A stretch of DNA of 64,000 nucleotides from Ferruginivarius sediminum (GTDB lineage: Bacteria > Pseudomonadota > Alphaproteobacteria > Kiloniellales > Rhodovibrionaceae): positions 1-64,000 of the forward strand of contig NZ_QPMH01000009.1 of NCBI RefSeq assembly GCF_003344765.1. The letters run 5' to 3'. The number at the start of each line of letters is the position of its first letter. The first letter of the stretch is position 1. The position numbers and the translations under genes are program-made. Under the pieces are notes generated by a model. It saw nothing but the letters and a program-made list of their open reading frames with translations. It had not been told where the DNA came from and did no database searches. Below, one piece after another: positions 24,854 to 33,993 of the stretch.

Positions 24854-25255
24854 CACGCCGGGCCAAACGACAGCGACATGGCTTGCGGCGGATCGTCGCC
24901 CCAGGCAGTATAAACATGTATTTTTCGTTCATGTTAACTTGTTCAGGATCGCGCACAATGCCATGGCCCCGGCCGCGACAGACCGACATCTTGCGCTGTC
25001 GGGTACACTGTAACAGTGATGCTGGCCGCTTGGTCGAATGTCCCTGCATTCGCGAACTTTACGGATGTTATGGACAAGGGGCCCCCAAGTGGTGTTACCA
25101 ACACGCCACTAGAACGCGATTCTATTTTCGGGCGGATGCGTCTGAACGGGTCGCGATGATCTATCTATAAACAGAGGGTTCGGTCGGCCGACCGCACCCC
25201 GGAAGGTGGGCCGCCGGAATAGGCCGGCCCTGCGAAGCTTGGGGGAGCATAGACT
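24854..25255. other. Promoter region upstream of the FadR-type regulator (402 bp)
   Basis: No convincing gene. The left part (24900-24950) is AT-rich (aaacatgtatttttcgttcatgtt). TGGTGTTACCA at 25090-25100 fits the TNGTNNNACNA pattern of FadR-type GntR operators and may be the autoregulatory site. The transcript leader contains two short dyads near 25180-25230 (GGTCGGCCGACC; CCGGAATAGGCCGG) with no known riboswitch match. Confidence 0.4.
25090..25100. promoter_or_regulatory. FadR/GntR-type operator candidate
   Basis: TGGT-GTT-ACCA is a perfect 4+3+4 dyad matching the generic FadR-subfamily operator. It lies about 155 bp upstream of the FadR-type regulator gene and no other gene is near, consistent with autoregulation. 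Confidence 0.5.
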
Positions 25256-26017
25256 TTGACACACGAACAACAGGATCCCCGTTTTCGCGAGATCCCACGC
25301 GAGCGTGTCTCGGAACGGGTCGCACAGGAAATCATGAAGCTGATCGCCGCCGGCACCCTGGCGCCGGGGGAGAGGCTGCCGGGCGAACGGCAGTTGGCGG
25401 AGATGATGAACGTCAGCCGCGTGTCCGTGCGCGCGGCCTTGCAGCACTTGAAGGCGCAGGGATTCATCAGCGCTGTCCAGGGCGGCGGAACCCGCGTCAC
25501 CGCCGCACCGGAGAGTGCCGATTCGCCGCTGATGCGTCTGGTCAGCGCCGATGCCAAGAACTACTACGAGCTGGCCGAGATCCGCGCCGGCGTCGAGGTT
25601 TGGGCCGCCAGGCGCGCGGCCGGGCAGGCGACGCCGGAACAGATCGCCGAGATCGGCCGCCAGTTGAAGGCGATGGCCGACCCCGCACGCGGGAACGGAC
25701 ATAAGACCGGCGACGACCATGCCTTTCACCTGGCCATCGCCAAGGCCTCGAACAGCGCTGTCTACATGCACCTGATGGAGATGCTGAGCAACGTGCTGGA
25801 GCGCAACATCGACTATCACCGCTCCACACTGTGCGCCGGGCCGGACGACGACGCGCGCCTGCTGGCCCAGCATCGCCGCATATTCGAGGCGATCAGCGCC
25901 AGGGACCCGGAAGGTGCGGCCACCGCAATGCACGAGCATCTGAACGACATGCTGGCGCACTACGCCAATATCCCCGGCGGGCCCGTCAGCGAAGAGGCGT
26001 TGCAGCAAGCGGGCTGA
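25256..26017 (+). CDS. FadR-family (GntR) transcriptional regulator
   Basis: A 253-residue regulator. The winged HTH is in the N-terminal third: MKLIAAGTLAPGERLPGERQ then MMNVSRVSVRAALQHLKAQG. The C-terminal FCD domain has the metal/ligand residues in EIRAGVEVWAARRA, DDHAFHLAIAKASNS and the closing H in QHRRIFEAI and MHEHLND. A TTG start at 25256 follows GGGGGAG at good spacing. The gene precedes a glycerate kinase (about 50 bp gap) and pyruvate kinase, so it may control glycerate or hydroxypyruvate catabolism; the effector is unknown. Confidence 0.9.
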   Translation: MTHEQQDPRFREIPRERVSERVAQEIMKLIAAGTLAPGERLPGERQLAEMMNVSRVSVRAALQHLKAQGFISAVQGGGTRVTAAPESADSPLMRLVSADAKNYYELAEIRAGVEVWAARRAAGQATPEQIAEIGRQLKAMADPARGNGHKTGDDHAFHLAIAKASNSAVYMHLMEMLSNVLERNIDYHRSTLCAGPDDDARLLAQHRRIFEAISARDPEGAATAMHEHLNDMLAHYANIPGGPVSEEALQQAG

Positions 26018-26066
26018 GCCGGTACGTCTTTGGCGCCAGATTCCCTCGCCAAGGACGGACCCCGGT

Positions 26067-27356
26067 ATGCCGATACCTGCTCCCCGAGACTTCCTGCGCG
26101 CCCTGGTCGATGCCGGCCTTGCCGCCGCCGATCCGGCGCGCGCCGTGCCGCCGCACCTGCCGACACCGCCCCGCGACGGACGCACGCTCGTCGTCGGGGC
26201 GGGCAAGGCGGCGGCCGCGATGGCCAGGGCGGTGGAGGATGCCTGGCCCCCCGACGCGCCGCCGCCGGAAGGGCTGGTCGTCACCCGCTACGAGCACGGC
26301 GTTCCGCTGCGCCATATCGAGTGCGTGGAAGCCTCGCACCCGGTCCCCGACGCCGCGGGGCGCGAGGCGGCGCAGCGCATGCTGGACATGGCCCGCGGCC
26401 TCGGCGAGGGGGATCTGCTGATCTGCCTGATCTCGGGCGGCGGCTCGGCGCTGCTGGCCCTCCCCGCGGAGGGGCTGAGCCTGGAGGACAAGCAGGCGGT
26501 CTCCAAGGCCCTGCTGCGCAGCGGCGCCGACATTGCCGAGATGAACTGCGTGCGCAAGCACCTGTCGGCGGTGAAGGGCGGGCGCCTTGCCGCGGCGGCG
26601 CATCCCGCCCGCGTTGCGGCGCTGCTGATCTCCGATGTGCCCGGCGACGAGCCTTCGACCATCGCCTCCGGCCCCACGGTCGCCGACCCGACCACCTTCG
26701 CCGATGCGCGGGCGATCCTCGACAAATACGGCATCGAGCCGCCGGAGGCCGTTCGCCGGCACCTTGAGGCGGCTGCCGACGAGACGCCGAAGCCCGGCGA
26801 TCCACGGCTGGCGAAGGTCGGGAACGTGGTCGTCGCGCGTCCCCAGGATTCGCTGGAGGCAATGGCCGCGAAAGCCAGGGAGGTGGGCGTCACTCCGCTC
26901 ATCCTCGGCGATTCCATCGAGGGCGAGGCGCGCGAGGTGGCGCGCGTCATGTCCGGGATCGCCCGCCAGGCCCGGATTCACGGGCAGCCGGCGACGCCGC
27001 CATGCGTGCTGCTCTCCGGCGGGGAAACGACGGTGACGGTGCGCGGTCAGGGGCGCGGCGGCCGCAACGCGGAATTCCTGCTGGCGCTCACGGTCGCGCT
27101 CGACGGGGCGCCGGCGACCTATGCGGTGGCTTGCGACAGCGACGGCATCGACGGCAGCGAGGACAACGCCGGTGCGATCGCGGCGCCGGACAGCCTGGAA
27201 CGTGCCCGCGCGGCGGGACTCGATCCAAAGGCGACGTTGGCGGACAACGACGGCTATGGATTTTTCGCGAAGCTCGATGACCTGATCGTGACCGGCCCGA
27301 CACGGACCAACGTCAACGATCTCCGGGCGATTTACGTGGCGGAACGCTCTGTGTGA
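26067..27356 (+). CDS. Glycerate 2-kinase (type II, GckA/TtuD-like)
   Basis: A 429-residue MOFRL/DUF4147 kinase. Key motifs are VVGAGKAAAAMARAVE near the N-terminus, LICLISGGGSALLALP for phosphate/ATP binding, NCVRKHLSAVKGG with the catalytic Lys/Arg region, LLISDVPGD and GGRNAEFLLALT in the MOFRL domain. The enzyme phosphorylates D-glycerate to 2-phosphoglycerate. With the downstream pyruvate kinase it feeds glycerate into lower glycolysis. It starts about 50 bp after the FadR-type gene and probably shares its transcript. Confidence 0.92.
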   Translation: MPIPAPRDFLRALVDAGLAAADPARAVPPHLPTPPRDGRTLVVGAGKAAAAMARAVEDAWPPDAPPPEGLVVTRYEHGVPLRHIECVEASHPVPDAAGREAAQRMLDMARGLGEGDLLICLISGGGSALLALPAEGLSLEDKQAVSKALLRSGADIAEMNCVRKHLSAVKGGRLAAAAHPARVAALLISDVPGDEPSTIASGPTVADPTTFADARAILDKYGIEPPEAVRRHLEAAADETPKPGDPRLAKVGNVVVARPQDSLEAMAAKAREVGVTPLILGDSIEGEAREVARVMSGIARQARIHGQPATPPCVLLSGGETTVTVRGQGRGGRNAEFLLALTVALDGAPATYAVACDSDGIDGSEDNAGAIAAPDSLERARAAGLDPKATLADNDGYGFFAKLDDLIVTGPTRTNVNDLRAIYVAERSV

Positions 27357-27408
27357 GAATCACGCGAGTCTTCCGGTCATCACGGCCTCAGTGGAAAAGG
27401 TTTGTCGC

Positions 27409-28827
27409 ATGCGCCGCATCCGCAACGCCAAGGTCCTGGCAACACTTGGCCCAGCCAGCCGGGAGCCGGAAACCATCCGCTCGCTGTTCCAGGCGGGCGC
27501 CGACGTCTTCCGCCTGAACTTCAGCCACGGCAGTCATGAGGATCACCGCAATACGCACGCGGCGATCCGGGCTATCGAGGAAGACTACGGCCGCCCCGTC
27601 GGCATCCTGCAGGATCTGCAGGGGCCGAAGCTGCGAATCGGCAAGTTCAAGGACGGCAGCGTCCGGCTGGAGCGCGGGCAGGCGTTCCGCCTGGATCTTG
27701 ACGAGAGCGAGGGCGATGACAAGCGAGCGCCGCTGCCGCACCCCGAGGTGTTCGAGGTGCTGGAGCCGGGCGCGCCGGTCCTGCTGGACGATGGCAAGCT
27801 GCGGATCAAGGTCAAGGACGCCGGCAAGGACTACGCCGATTGCGAGGTCGTGACCGGCGGCGTGCTCTCCGACCGCAAGGGTGTCAATGTTCCCGGCGTG
27901 GTCATGCCGATCTCGCCGTTGACCAAGAAGGACCGCGAGGACCTTCGATTCGGGCTGGATCTCGGCGTCGACTGGGTGGCGCTGTCGTTCGTGCAGCGGC
28001 CCGAGGACGTGGCCGAGGCGCGCAAGCTGATCGCGGGGCGCGCGGGTGTGATGGTCAAGGTGGAAAAGCCCGCCGCGCTGCAATGCCTGGACCAGCTCGT
28101 GGAACTGGCCGATGCGGTGATGATTGCGCGCGGCGACCTCGGCGTGGAGGTGGCGCCGGAAGAGGTTCCGGGCCATCAGAAGAACATCATTCGCGCCTGC
28201 CGGCTGGCCGGCAAGCCGGTGGTCGTGGCGACACAGATGCTGGATTCGATGGTGCAGTCGCCGGCGCCGACGCGGGCGGAGGCGTCGGACGTCGCCACCG
28301 CCGTCTACGATGGCGCCGACGCGGTGATGCTGTCGGCGGAAACCGCCGCCGGCCACTATCCGTGCGAGGCGGTCGCCTTCATGAACCGCATCATCGCCCG
28401 CACCGAGCGCGACGCTTTCTACCGCCCTATCGTCGAGGCCCTGCATCCGCAGCCGGAAGCGACCGCGCCGGACGCGATCTCCGCCGCCGCCTCGCAGGTG
28501 GCCAGCACCATCGCCGCCGCCGCGATCGTGAGTTACACGACCTCCGGCTCCACCGCCTTGCGCGCCGCGCGGGAGCGGCCGACGGTGCCGATCCTGGTGC
28601 TGACGTCGAAGCGCGGAACAGCGCGGCGCCTGGCCCTGCTGTGGGGCGCGCACACGGTTCACACCGCCGACGTGCGCGACTTCCAGGAGATGGTGGTCAA
28701 GGCCTGCCGCGTGGCGGTGGACGAAGGCTTTGCCAGTCCCGGCGAGAAGCTCGTCATTACCGCAGGCGTTCCCTTCGGCACGCCGGGGGCGACCAACGTG
28801 CTGCGCATCGCCTGGGTCGATAAATAG
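27409..28827 (+). CDS. pyk: Pyruvate kinase
   Basis: A 472-residue glycolytic enzyme converting PEP and ADP to pyruvate and ATP. Motifs in order: AKVLATLGPAS, FRLNFSHGSHEDH, the B domain around LLDDGKLRIKV, ALSFVQRPEDV, MVKVEKPAAL with the catalytic Lys, MIARGDLGVEV and TQMLDSMVQSPAPTRAEASDVA. The C-terminal allosteric domain ends in GVPFGTPGATNVLRIAWV. ATG 27409 gives the canonical N-terminus (MRRIRNAKVLATLG). It stops just 4 bp from the convergent histidine kinase, leaving no room for a terminator between them. Confidence 0.95.
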   Translation: MRRIRNAKVLATLGPASREPETIRSLFQAGADVFRLNFSHGSHEDHRNTHAAIRAIEEDYGRPVGILQDLQGPKLRIGKFKDGSVRLERGQAFRLDLDESEGDDKRAPLPHPEVFEVLEPGAPVLLDDGKLRIKVKDAGKDYADCEVVTGGVLSDRKGVNVPGVVMPISPLTKKDREDLRFGLDLGVDWVALSFVQRPEDVAEARKLIAGRAGVMVKVEKPAALQCLDQLVELADAVMIARGDLGVEVAPEEVPGHQKNIIRACRLAGKPVVVATQMLDSMVQSPAPTRAEASDVATAVYDGADAVMLSAETAAGHYPCEAVAFMNRIIARTERDAFYRPIVEALHPQPEATAPDAISAAASQVASTIAAAAIVSYTTSGSTALRAARERPTVPILVLTSKRGTARRLALLWGAHTVHTADVRDFQEMVVKACRVAVDEGFASPGEKLVITAGVPFGTPGATNVLRIAWVDK

Positions 28828-28831
28828 GGGC

Positions 28832-31591
28832 TCAGGTCTCCGACGCCGCCGCGCCCTGCGGCATATGATGGCCGGCGGCCTGCGCGAACGGCAGCAGGAC
28901 GGTGAAGCGCGCCCCGCCGCTATCGGGCGTTTCCAGCCAGATACGGCCCGACAAGTGTTCCACGATCTGGCGCGAGATCGCCAGGCCCAGGCCGCTGCCC
29001 GGCGGCCGGTCGGCGGCGTTTTCCGCAGCCTTCGCGAACTTGTCGAAGATCTTCTCGCGATCCTGTGGCGGCACGCCGGGGCCGTTGTCGGCGATCGAGA
29101 CGCGATAGCCCTCGGCGGTGGGCGATCCTTCGATTCCCACCCAGGCGTCTTTGGCGTCGCAGTATTTAACAGCGTTTGAAAGCAGGTTCACGAACACCTG
29201 CATGAGCCTGTCCCGGTCCGCCTGCACGCCCTGCGGGCAGGCTTCGAGCGTGCTGTCCAGGCGCACGCTTTTCTCGCGCAGCAGCCCGCCGGCGGCGGCG
29301 ATGGCGTCGTCCAGCACGGCGGCCGGGTCCAGCGTGGTCATGTGCCACTCGCTGCGGCCCTGTTCCAGGCGGGCGAGATCCAGTATCTCGTCGATGAGCC
29401 GGGTCAGGCGCTGGCTTTCGCTGGCGATGATGGAGAGGTAGCGCTCGCCCTGCTCGCGGCCCAGGTCGGGGTTATCCACCAGGATCTCCGAGAACGAGCG
29501 GATCGAGGTCAGCGGCGTGCGCAGTTCGTGGCTGACGGTGGAGAGGAAGTCGTCCTTCAGCTTGTCCAGCTCCTGCAGCCGCTCGTTGGCGCGGCGCAGC
29601 TCCGCCGCCGTCGCCTCGAGCTGGGTCGATTTCTCCTCCAGGCGCTGGCTGTAGACGATGGCCTGATGGGTTTCCTCCAGGATCTCCATCACCTCGCCGA
29701 TGCGCGGCATCTCGCCTTTGGCGACACTGCCGACAACGACGCGGGCCGAGGCGGCGCCCAGGCTGCCGGCCAGCAGGCGCTCCACGAAGGCGATCAGGTG
29801 CGCATCGGCTTCGCGCGGCAGTCGCCAGCCCAGCCCGCGCTCCTGCATATACTGTCTGAACGCGCGGCTGACGCGCTCGCCGCCCAGAAAGCGCTGCGCC
29901 AGGTCGTAGAGGTCCTGCACCGCCGCCGAGCGCTTCCACACGCCGGGCCGCTCGCCGGCCGGGTGGCGGAAGACGTCGACGAAAAGCGCGCCCTGAAGGC
30001 GCTCCAGCGTGTCCTCGCGCGAGAACAGCGATACGCCGATGTAGGTCCCGGCGTTGGCCAGCATGCTCCAGAACAGGGCATGCGAGAGCGGGTCCCAGCC
30101 ATTGAGGCCGAACAGTGCCTGCGGCTCCAGCAGCGCGATGCCAAGCGGGCCGCTTTCGACAAAGGCGGGGTCGAGCCAGCCGGACTGCGCGAACGATGGC
30201 AGCAGGAGCGTGTATATCCAGACGGCAAAGCCGGCCAGCAGGCCGCTTTGCGCCCCCATCTTGGTGCCGCCCTTCCAGAACAGGCCGCCGACGATGACCG
30301 GCACGAACTGCGCCGCCGCCGAGAAGGAGATCAGGCCGATCGCCGCAAGCGCGCCGGATTCCCCGATGAGCCGGTAGTAGGCGAAGCCCAGCAGGAACAC
30401 CGCGACGATGCTGACGCGGCGGATCGCCAGCAAGAGGCGCGTCAGGTCGCCGCGCGCGGTCAGCCGCAGCCAACGAAGCCGCAGCAGCGCCGGCATCACC
30501 AGGTCGTTGCAGACCATCGTCGACAGCGCGATGGCGGCGACGATCACCATGCTGGTCGCCGATGAAAGCCCGCCAATGAAGGCGATCAGCGCAAGCGCAT
30601 CCTCGCCCGCCACCATAGGCAGCGTGAGGACGAAGAAATCGGGGTCGGCGTCCGCCGGCAGCAGGCGCAGCCCCGCCAGCGCGATGGGCAGGGCGAACAG
30701 GCTGATTCCCAGCATGTAAAGCGGGAACAGCCAGGAGGCGGTCGCCAGATGCCGTTCGTCGACGTTCTCCACGACGATGATCTGGAACTGCCGCGGCAGG
30801 CACACCGCCGCCGCCATCGAAAGCAGGGTGAGCGTGACCCAGCGACCGCTGTCGATGCCGTACAACTCCTGAAGGCCCGGCAACTCGCCTGCCTTCGCGA
30901 AGAGATCGCCGAAGCCGCCGTGCAGGCCGTAGGCGACGAAAAGCCCGACGGCCAGCAGCGCGAACAGCTTCACGAACGATTCGAAGGCGACGGCCGCCAC
31001 GACGCCCTCGTGATGCTCGTCGGCGTCGATATTGCGGGTGCCGAACAGGATGACGAACAGCGCCATGCCGACCGCGATCCAGAATGCGGTATCGCCGATC
31101 AGGCCGGACGTCGGGGGCGCCGGCGCGCTGCCGTCCAGCCCATGCGAGCCGACGAGGACGCTAAAGCTGGTCGCCACGGCCTTAAGCTGCAGGGCGACAT
31201 AGGGCATGGTGCCGGCGACCGCGATCAGCGTGACCAGCACGCCCAGGCGCGTGCTCTTGCCATAGCGGGAGGAGATGAAGTCGGCGATGGAGGTGATCCG
31301 GTGCGCCTTGCTGATCCGCACCATCTTGCGCAGCAGGAACCACCAGCCCAGGAACACGATGGTGGGACCCAGATAGATCGTCGCGAACTCCAATCCGCCC
31401 CGCGCAGCCGAGCCGACGGCGCCGTAGAAGGTCCAGGAGGTGCAGTAGACGGCGATGGACAGCGTATAGACGTAGGGATTGCGGATCAGGCTGCGCCCCT
31501 CCATCGCCCGCCGGTCGGCGTAGAAGGCGACGGCGAAAAGCAGCCCCAGGTAGGCCAGCGCGACGGCAAGGACGACAGGCACGCTCAGCAC
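28832..31591 (-). CDS. Sodium:solute symporter-type sensor histidine kinase
   Basis: A 919-residue protein fusing an SSS (SLC5-like) transporter domain to a kinase. The N-terminal ~500 residues hold about 13 TM segments, with YTLSIAVYCTSWTFYGAVGS the best SSS marker. A linker follows, then a short coiled coil (residues ~650-680) and the HisKA domain with the phosphoacceptor H688 in STVSHELRTPLTSIRSFSEI. The HATPase ends in VNLLSNAVKYCDAKDAW, DNGPGVPPQDREKIFDKF and GSGLGLAISRQIVEHL. The start is GTG at 31591. CbrA- and CrbS-type kinases of this layout respond to amino acids or acetate; no receiver domain is attached here, and a separate receiver protein is encoded upstream. Confidence 0.9.
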   Translation of the reverse strand: MLSVPVVLAVALAYLGLLFAVAFYADRRAMEGRSLIRNPYVYTLSIAVYCTSWTFYGAVGSAARGGLEFATIYLGPTIVFLGWWFLLRKMVRISKAHRITSIADFISSRYGKSTRLGVLVTLIAVAGTMPYVALQLKAVATSFSVLVGSHGLDGSAPAPPTSGLIGDTAFWIAVGMALFVILFGTRNIDADEHHEGVVAAVAFESFVKLFALLAVGLFVAYGLHGGFGDLFAKAGELPGLQELYGIDSGRWVTLTLLSMAAAVCLPRQFQIIVVENVDERHLATASWLFPLYMLGISLFALPIALAGLRLLPADADPDFFVLTLPMVAGEDALALIAFIGGLSSATSMVIVAAIALSTMVCNDLVMPALLRLRWLRLTARGDLTRLLLAIRRVSIVAVFLLGFAYYRLIGESGALAAIGLISFSAAAQFVPVIVGGLFWKGGTKMGAQSGLLAGFAVWIYTLLLPSFAQSGWLDPAFVESGPLGIALLEPQALFGLNGWDPLSHALFWSMLANAGTYIGVSLFSREDTLERLQGALFVDVFRHPAGERPGVWKRSAAVQDLYDLAQRFLGGERVSRAFRQYMQERGLGWRLPREADAHLIAFVERLLAGSLGAASARVVVGSVAKGEMPRIGEVMEILEETHQAIVYSQRLEEKSTQLEATAAELRRANERLQELDKLKDDFLSTVSHELRTPLTSIRSFSEILVDNPDLGREQGERYLSIIASESQRLTRLIDEILDLARLEQGRSEWHMTTLDPAAVLDDAIAAAGGLLREKSVRLDSTLEACPQGVQADRDRLMQVFVNLLSNAVKYCDAKDAWVGIEGSPTAEGYRVSIADNGPGVPPQDREKIFDKFAKAAENAADRPPGSGLGLAISRQIVEHLSGRIWLETPDSGGARFTVLLPFAQAAGHHMPQGAAASET

Positions 31592-31594
31592 GGG

Positions 31595-31843
31595 CTATCG
31601 CTCCCGTGGCTGGACCGCGGTGCCGCGCCCGGCGGCCTGCTGCCCCGCCAGCAGCCGCCGTGCCGCGATCCGGCCGACGACGATGAACAGCGTCCAGACG
31701 CCGAACAGGTAGAGATAGAGCAGTGGGATGCCAAGGAACCGTCCCTCGCCCTCGAACAGCGTCAACAGCGGCGGCATCAGCAGCAGGAAAGCCGCGATCG
31801 GGACGACCAGCGCCCGTTCGCTCAGACGTTCCAGACGTTGCAT
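31595..31843 (-). CDS. Small membrane protein upstream of the SSS-histidine kinase
   Basis: An 82-residue protein with two TM segments (VVPIAAFLLLMPPLLTLF and FLGIPLLYLYLFGVWTLFIVVG), then an arginine-rich tail. The stop is 3 bp before the kinase start, so the two are co-translated. Similar short two-TM proteins (for example DUF3311/DUF997-like) commonly precede sodium:solute symporters and may aid their assembly; the family match here is not certain. Confidence 0.75.
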   Translation of the reverse strand: MQRLERLSERALVVPIAAFLLLMPPLLTLFEGEGRFLGIPLLYLYLFGVWTLFIVVGRIAARRLLAGQQAAGRGTAVQPRER

Positions 31844-31884
31844 GGCAACCCCGTTTTGCGCCGTGCCCGTGCCGGTCGCAAGGA

Positions 31885-32262
31885 TCAGTCTTCGGCGGGC
31901 GGCAGCAGCGCCTTCACACGGTCGACCACCTCGCGCGTCGAGAAGGGCTTGGTGACGTAGTCGTCCACGCCAAGCTCCATCGCCTTGCGGCGGTCGATCT
32001 CCCTGCCCTTGGCCGTGAGGATCAGTACCCGGACGTCGCGCCAGCGCGGGTTCGCCCGGACGGCCTTCAGGACCTCGAACCCGTCCTGCCCCGGCAGCAT
32101 CAGGTCCAGAAGGACAAGATCGGGCCGGCTGTCCGCCACCATTTGCAGCGCTGTCGTGCCGTCGTAGGCGATACGGACCTCAAGGCCCGCTTTCTCCATC
32201 AAGAATGCGAGGGACTCCGCGATACTTTGCTCATCCTCCGCCACGAGGACCGATTGCGGCAC
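31885..32262 (-). CDS. Single-domain response regulator
   Basis: A 125-residue receiver (CheY-like) domain with no output domain. The acidic pair lies at E9/D10 (VLVAEDEQ), the phosphoacceptor D53 is in LVLLDLMLPGQDG, the Thr/Ala in LILTAKG and the conserved Lys in DDYVTKPF. The GTG start (32262) follows GGGGAGGTAAAG. It is the first gene of the kinase operon and the natural phosphorylation partner of the SSS kinase. With no DNA-binding domain, its output must go through another protein. Confidence 0.92.
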   Translation of the reverse strand: MPQSVLVAEDEQSIAESLAFLMEKAGLEVRIAYDGTTALQMVADSRPDLVLLDLMLPGQDGFEVLKAVRANPRWRDVRVLILTAKGREIDRRKAMELGVDDYVTKPFSTREVVDRVKALLPPAED

Positions 32263-32339
32263 CCCTTTACCTCCCCGTCTTTCACGCGGCACCGGCATGT
32301 TTCGTCAAAATTGCCGGGCTCTTGTTATGAGGGCGGATG

Positions 32340-33956
32340 TTACTTCGTCGGATCGGCAATGTCACTCTCGGCGCTTCGCGCGGCCGCTTGCGCTTCCGGC
32401 GACGTGCCCGCCATCGCCCTTGGAAATGCGCGCTGGGCGCAGTCCTCGCGCGGGCATTGCGGGCAGCTCGTTCCCACCGGGGTCCCGCCGGCAAGGTGCG
32501 GGCCGATCCCGTCCGCGTAGACCAGTCTGGCCGCGAAGGCGGCATCGCAGCCGATCATGATGGCGTGGATGCTTTGCGGCTGGCCGAAGCCCGGCGCCGG
32601 CCTCTCCACCGTTCGTGCCACGAAGAGATAGCGGCTGCCGTCGGGCATCTCGGCAAGCTGGCGCACCAGCCGGCCCGGCGTCAAAAACGCCTGGTGGATG
32701 GCCCATCTGGGGCAGGCGCCGCCATAGCGCGGCAGCCGCAGGCCGGACGCGCTGAACCGCTTGGAGATGTTGCCGGCGATATCGGTGCGCATGAAATGGA
32801 ACGGCACGCCCTCGCGGCCGGGCCGGCGCAGGGTGGTCAGGCGATGGGCCACCTGTTCGAAGCTGCCGCCGAAACGCTGGGCCAGGACGGCGATGTCGTA
32901 GCGCTCCCCCTCGGCGACTTCCAGGAAGGTGTCGTAGGGGTAAAGCAGGGCGCCCGCGAAATAGCTCAGCATCGCCTCCCGGCACCGTTCGCGGGCGGTG
33001 TCGCTGGTCAGTCGCTCGTCCTCGCATATTCCCGCTACGGCCTCGGACGCCTCAAGGCGTCCCAGCAGCCGGGCAAGCTGGAACCGGCAGGTGGCGTCCG
33101 GCAGTGCCTCGGACAGCTCGATGCACCGCGCCTCCGGGTCGAAGCGGACCCCGCCCGGCGGCAACTCCCCTGCCTGCCGGAAGGTGACATGGATGCCGTG
33201 ATGCGCGTCCAGGTGCGCGATCAGGGCGGCGTAAAGCGTGCCCGATCGCCGCCCGATGCGGCTGCGAAGAATTTGGGCCGGGCGTTCAAGGTCGGGGAAG
33301 AAGTTGCCGTGATCGTGAAGGACGTCGTCCACCTCCTGCGCCGGCGAGGCGAAGGGGCGCCGCGCGCCCTGGCCGCCCAGGAAATCGAAAACCTGCTGCG
33401 CCAGGTCGCTGAGGTTCTCGCTGTTGTCCACGACCGTGGCCAGGAACCGCCGCCGCTGCGCATCGTCCAGATCGCCGTAGTCGCGCAGGATTTCCGAGAA
33501 CGAGCGGATGGTGGTGATCAGCGTCAGGATCTGGTGGTTCGCATCGGCCAGGAAGGGGTCGCGGCTGACCCGCTCGCTCAACTCGTCGACCTGGTTCAGG
33601 GTCGTGCGGTAGGCGCGGTAGAGCGTCAGGACGGCGCGCGTCAGACGCGGCGACGCGGCCAGAAGCTGCGCCGCGTCCTCGCTGTCGAAACGCACGTCCT
33701 CGAAGACGGAATCGGTGCCGATCTCGGCCAGCTCGGCGACGATGCGGGCGTCCTCGGCACCGGAGAGTGTGTGCTGGTCCATCCGCAGCGCCTCGGCCAG
33801 CCGGCGCAGCAGACCGCCGCCGACCCGCCGGCGGTCGTGCTCGATCAGGTTCAGATAGCTGGGTGAGACACCGACGCGCCGGGCCAGGTCCACCTGCGTG
33901 ATGGCCAGCTCGTGGCGGCGTGCGCGGATGCGGTGACCGACCGGAACCTCTGCCAT
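32340..33956 (-). CDS. XRE-family regulator, short-chain fatty acyl type (ScfR/RamB-like), with DHp-like segment
   Basis: A 538-residue transcriptional regulator. Domains: XRE HTH at about 8-62 (ITQVDLARRVGVSPSYLNLI); a segment about 128-195 resembling a histidine-kinase dimerisation helix hairpin; an IrrE N-like/HEPxxH-type region with altered motif around 270-360; and the C-terminal ScfR domain (SASGLRLPRYGGACPRW, and CPQCPREDCAQRAFP). The DHp-like part contains H141 and IRSFSEIL at 150-157, the same eight residues as in the kinase at 28832. Family members control acetate, propionate or glyoxylate-related genes. It is divergent from an ABC transporter operon and separated from the response regulator by 78 bp. 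Confidence 0.87.
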   Translation of the reverse strand: MAEVPVGHRIRARRHELAITQVDLARRVGVSPSYLNLIEHDRRRVGGGLLRRLAEALRMDQHTLSGAEDARIVAELAEIGTDSVFEDVRFDSEDAAQLLAASPRLTRAVLTLYRAYRTTLNQVDELSERVSRDPFLADANHQILTLITTIRSFSEILRDYGDLDDAQRRRFLATVVDNSENLSDLAQQVFDFLGGQGARRPFASPAQEVDDVLHDHGNFFPDLERPAQILRSRIGRRSGTLYAALIAHLDAHHGIHVTFRQAGELPPGGVRFDPEARCIELSEALPDATCRFQLARLLGRLEASEAVAGICEDERLTSDTARERCREAMLSYFAGALLYPYDTFLEVAEGERYDIAVLAQRFGGSFEQVAHRLTTLRRPGREGVPFHFMRTDIAGNISKRFSASGLRLPRYGGACPRWAIHQAFLTPGRLVRQLAEMPDGSRYLFVARTVERPAPGFGQPQSIHAIMIGCDAAFAARLVYADGIGPHLAGGTPVGTSCPQCPREDCAQRAFPRAMAGTSPEAQAAARSAESDIADPTK

Positions 33957-33993
33957 ACCCCCGTATTCCCTGTCCTTGTCCAGCTTGACTAGA

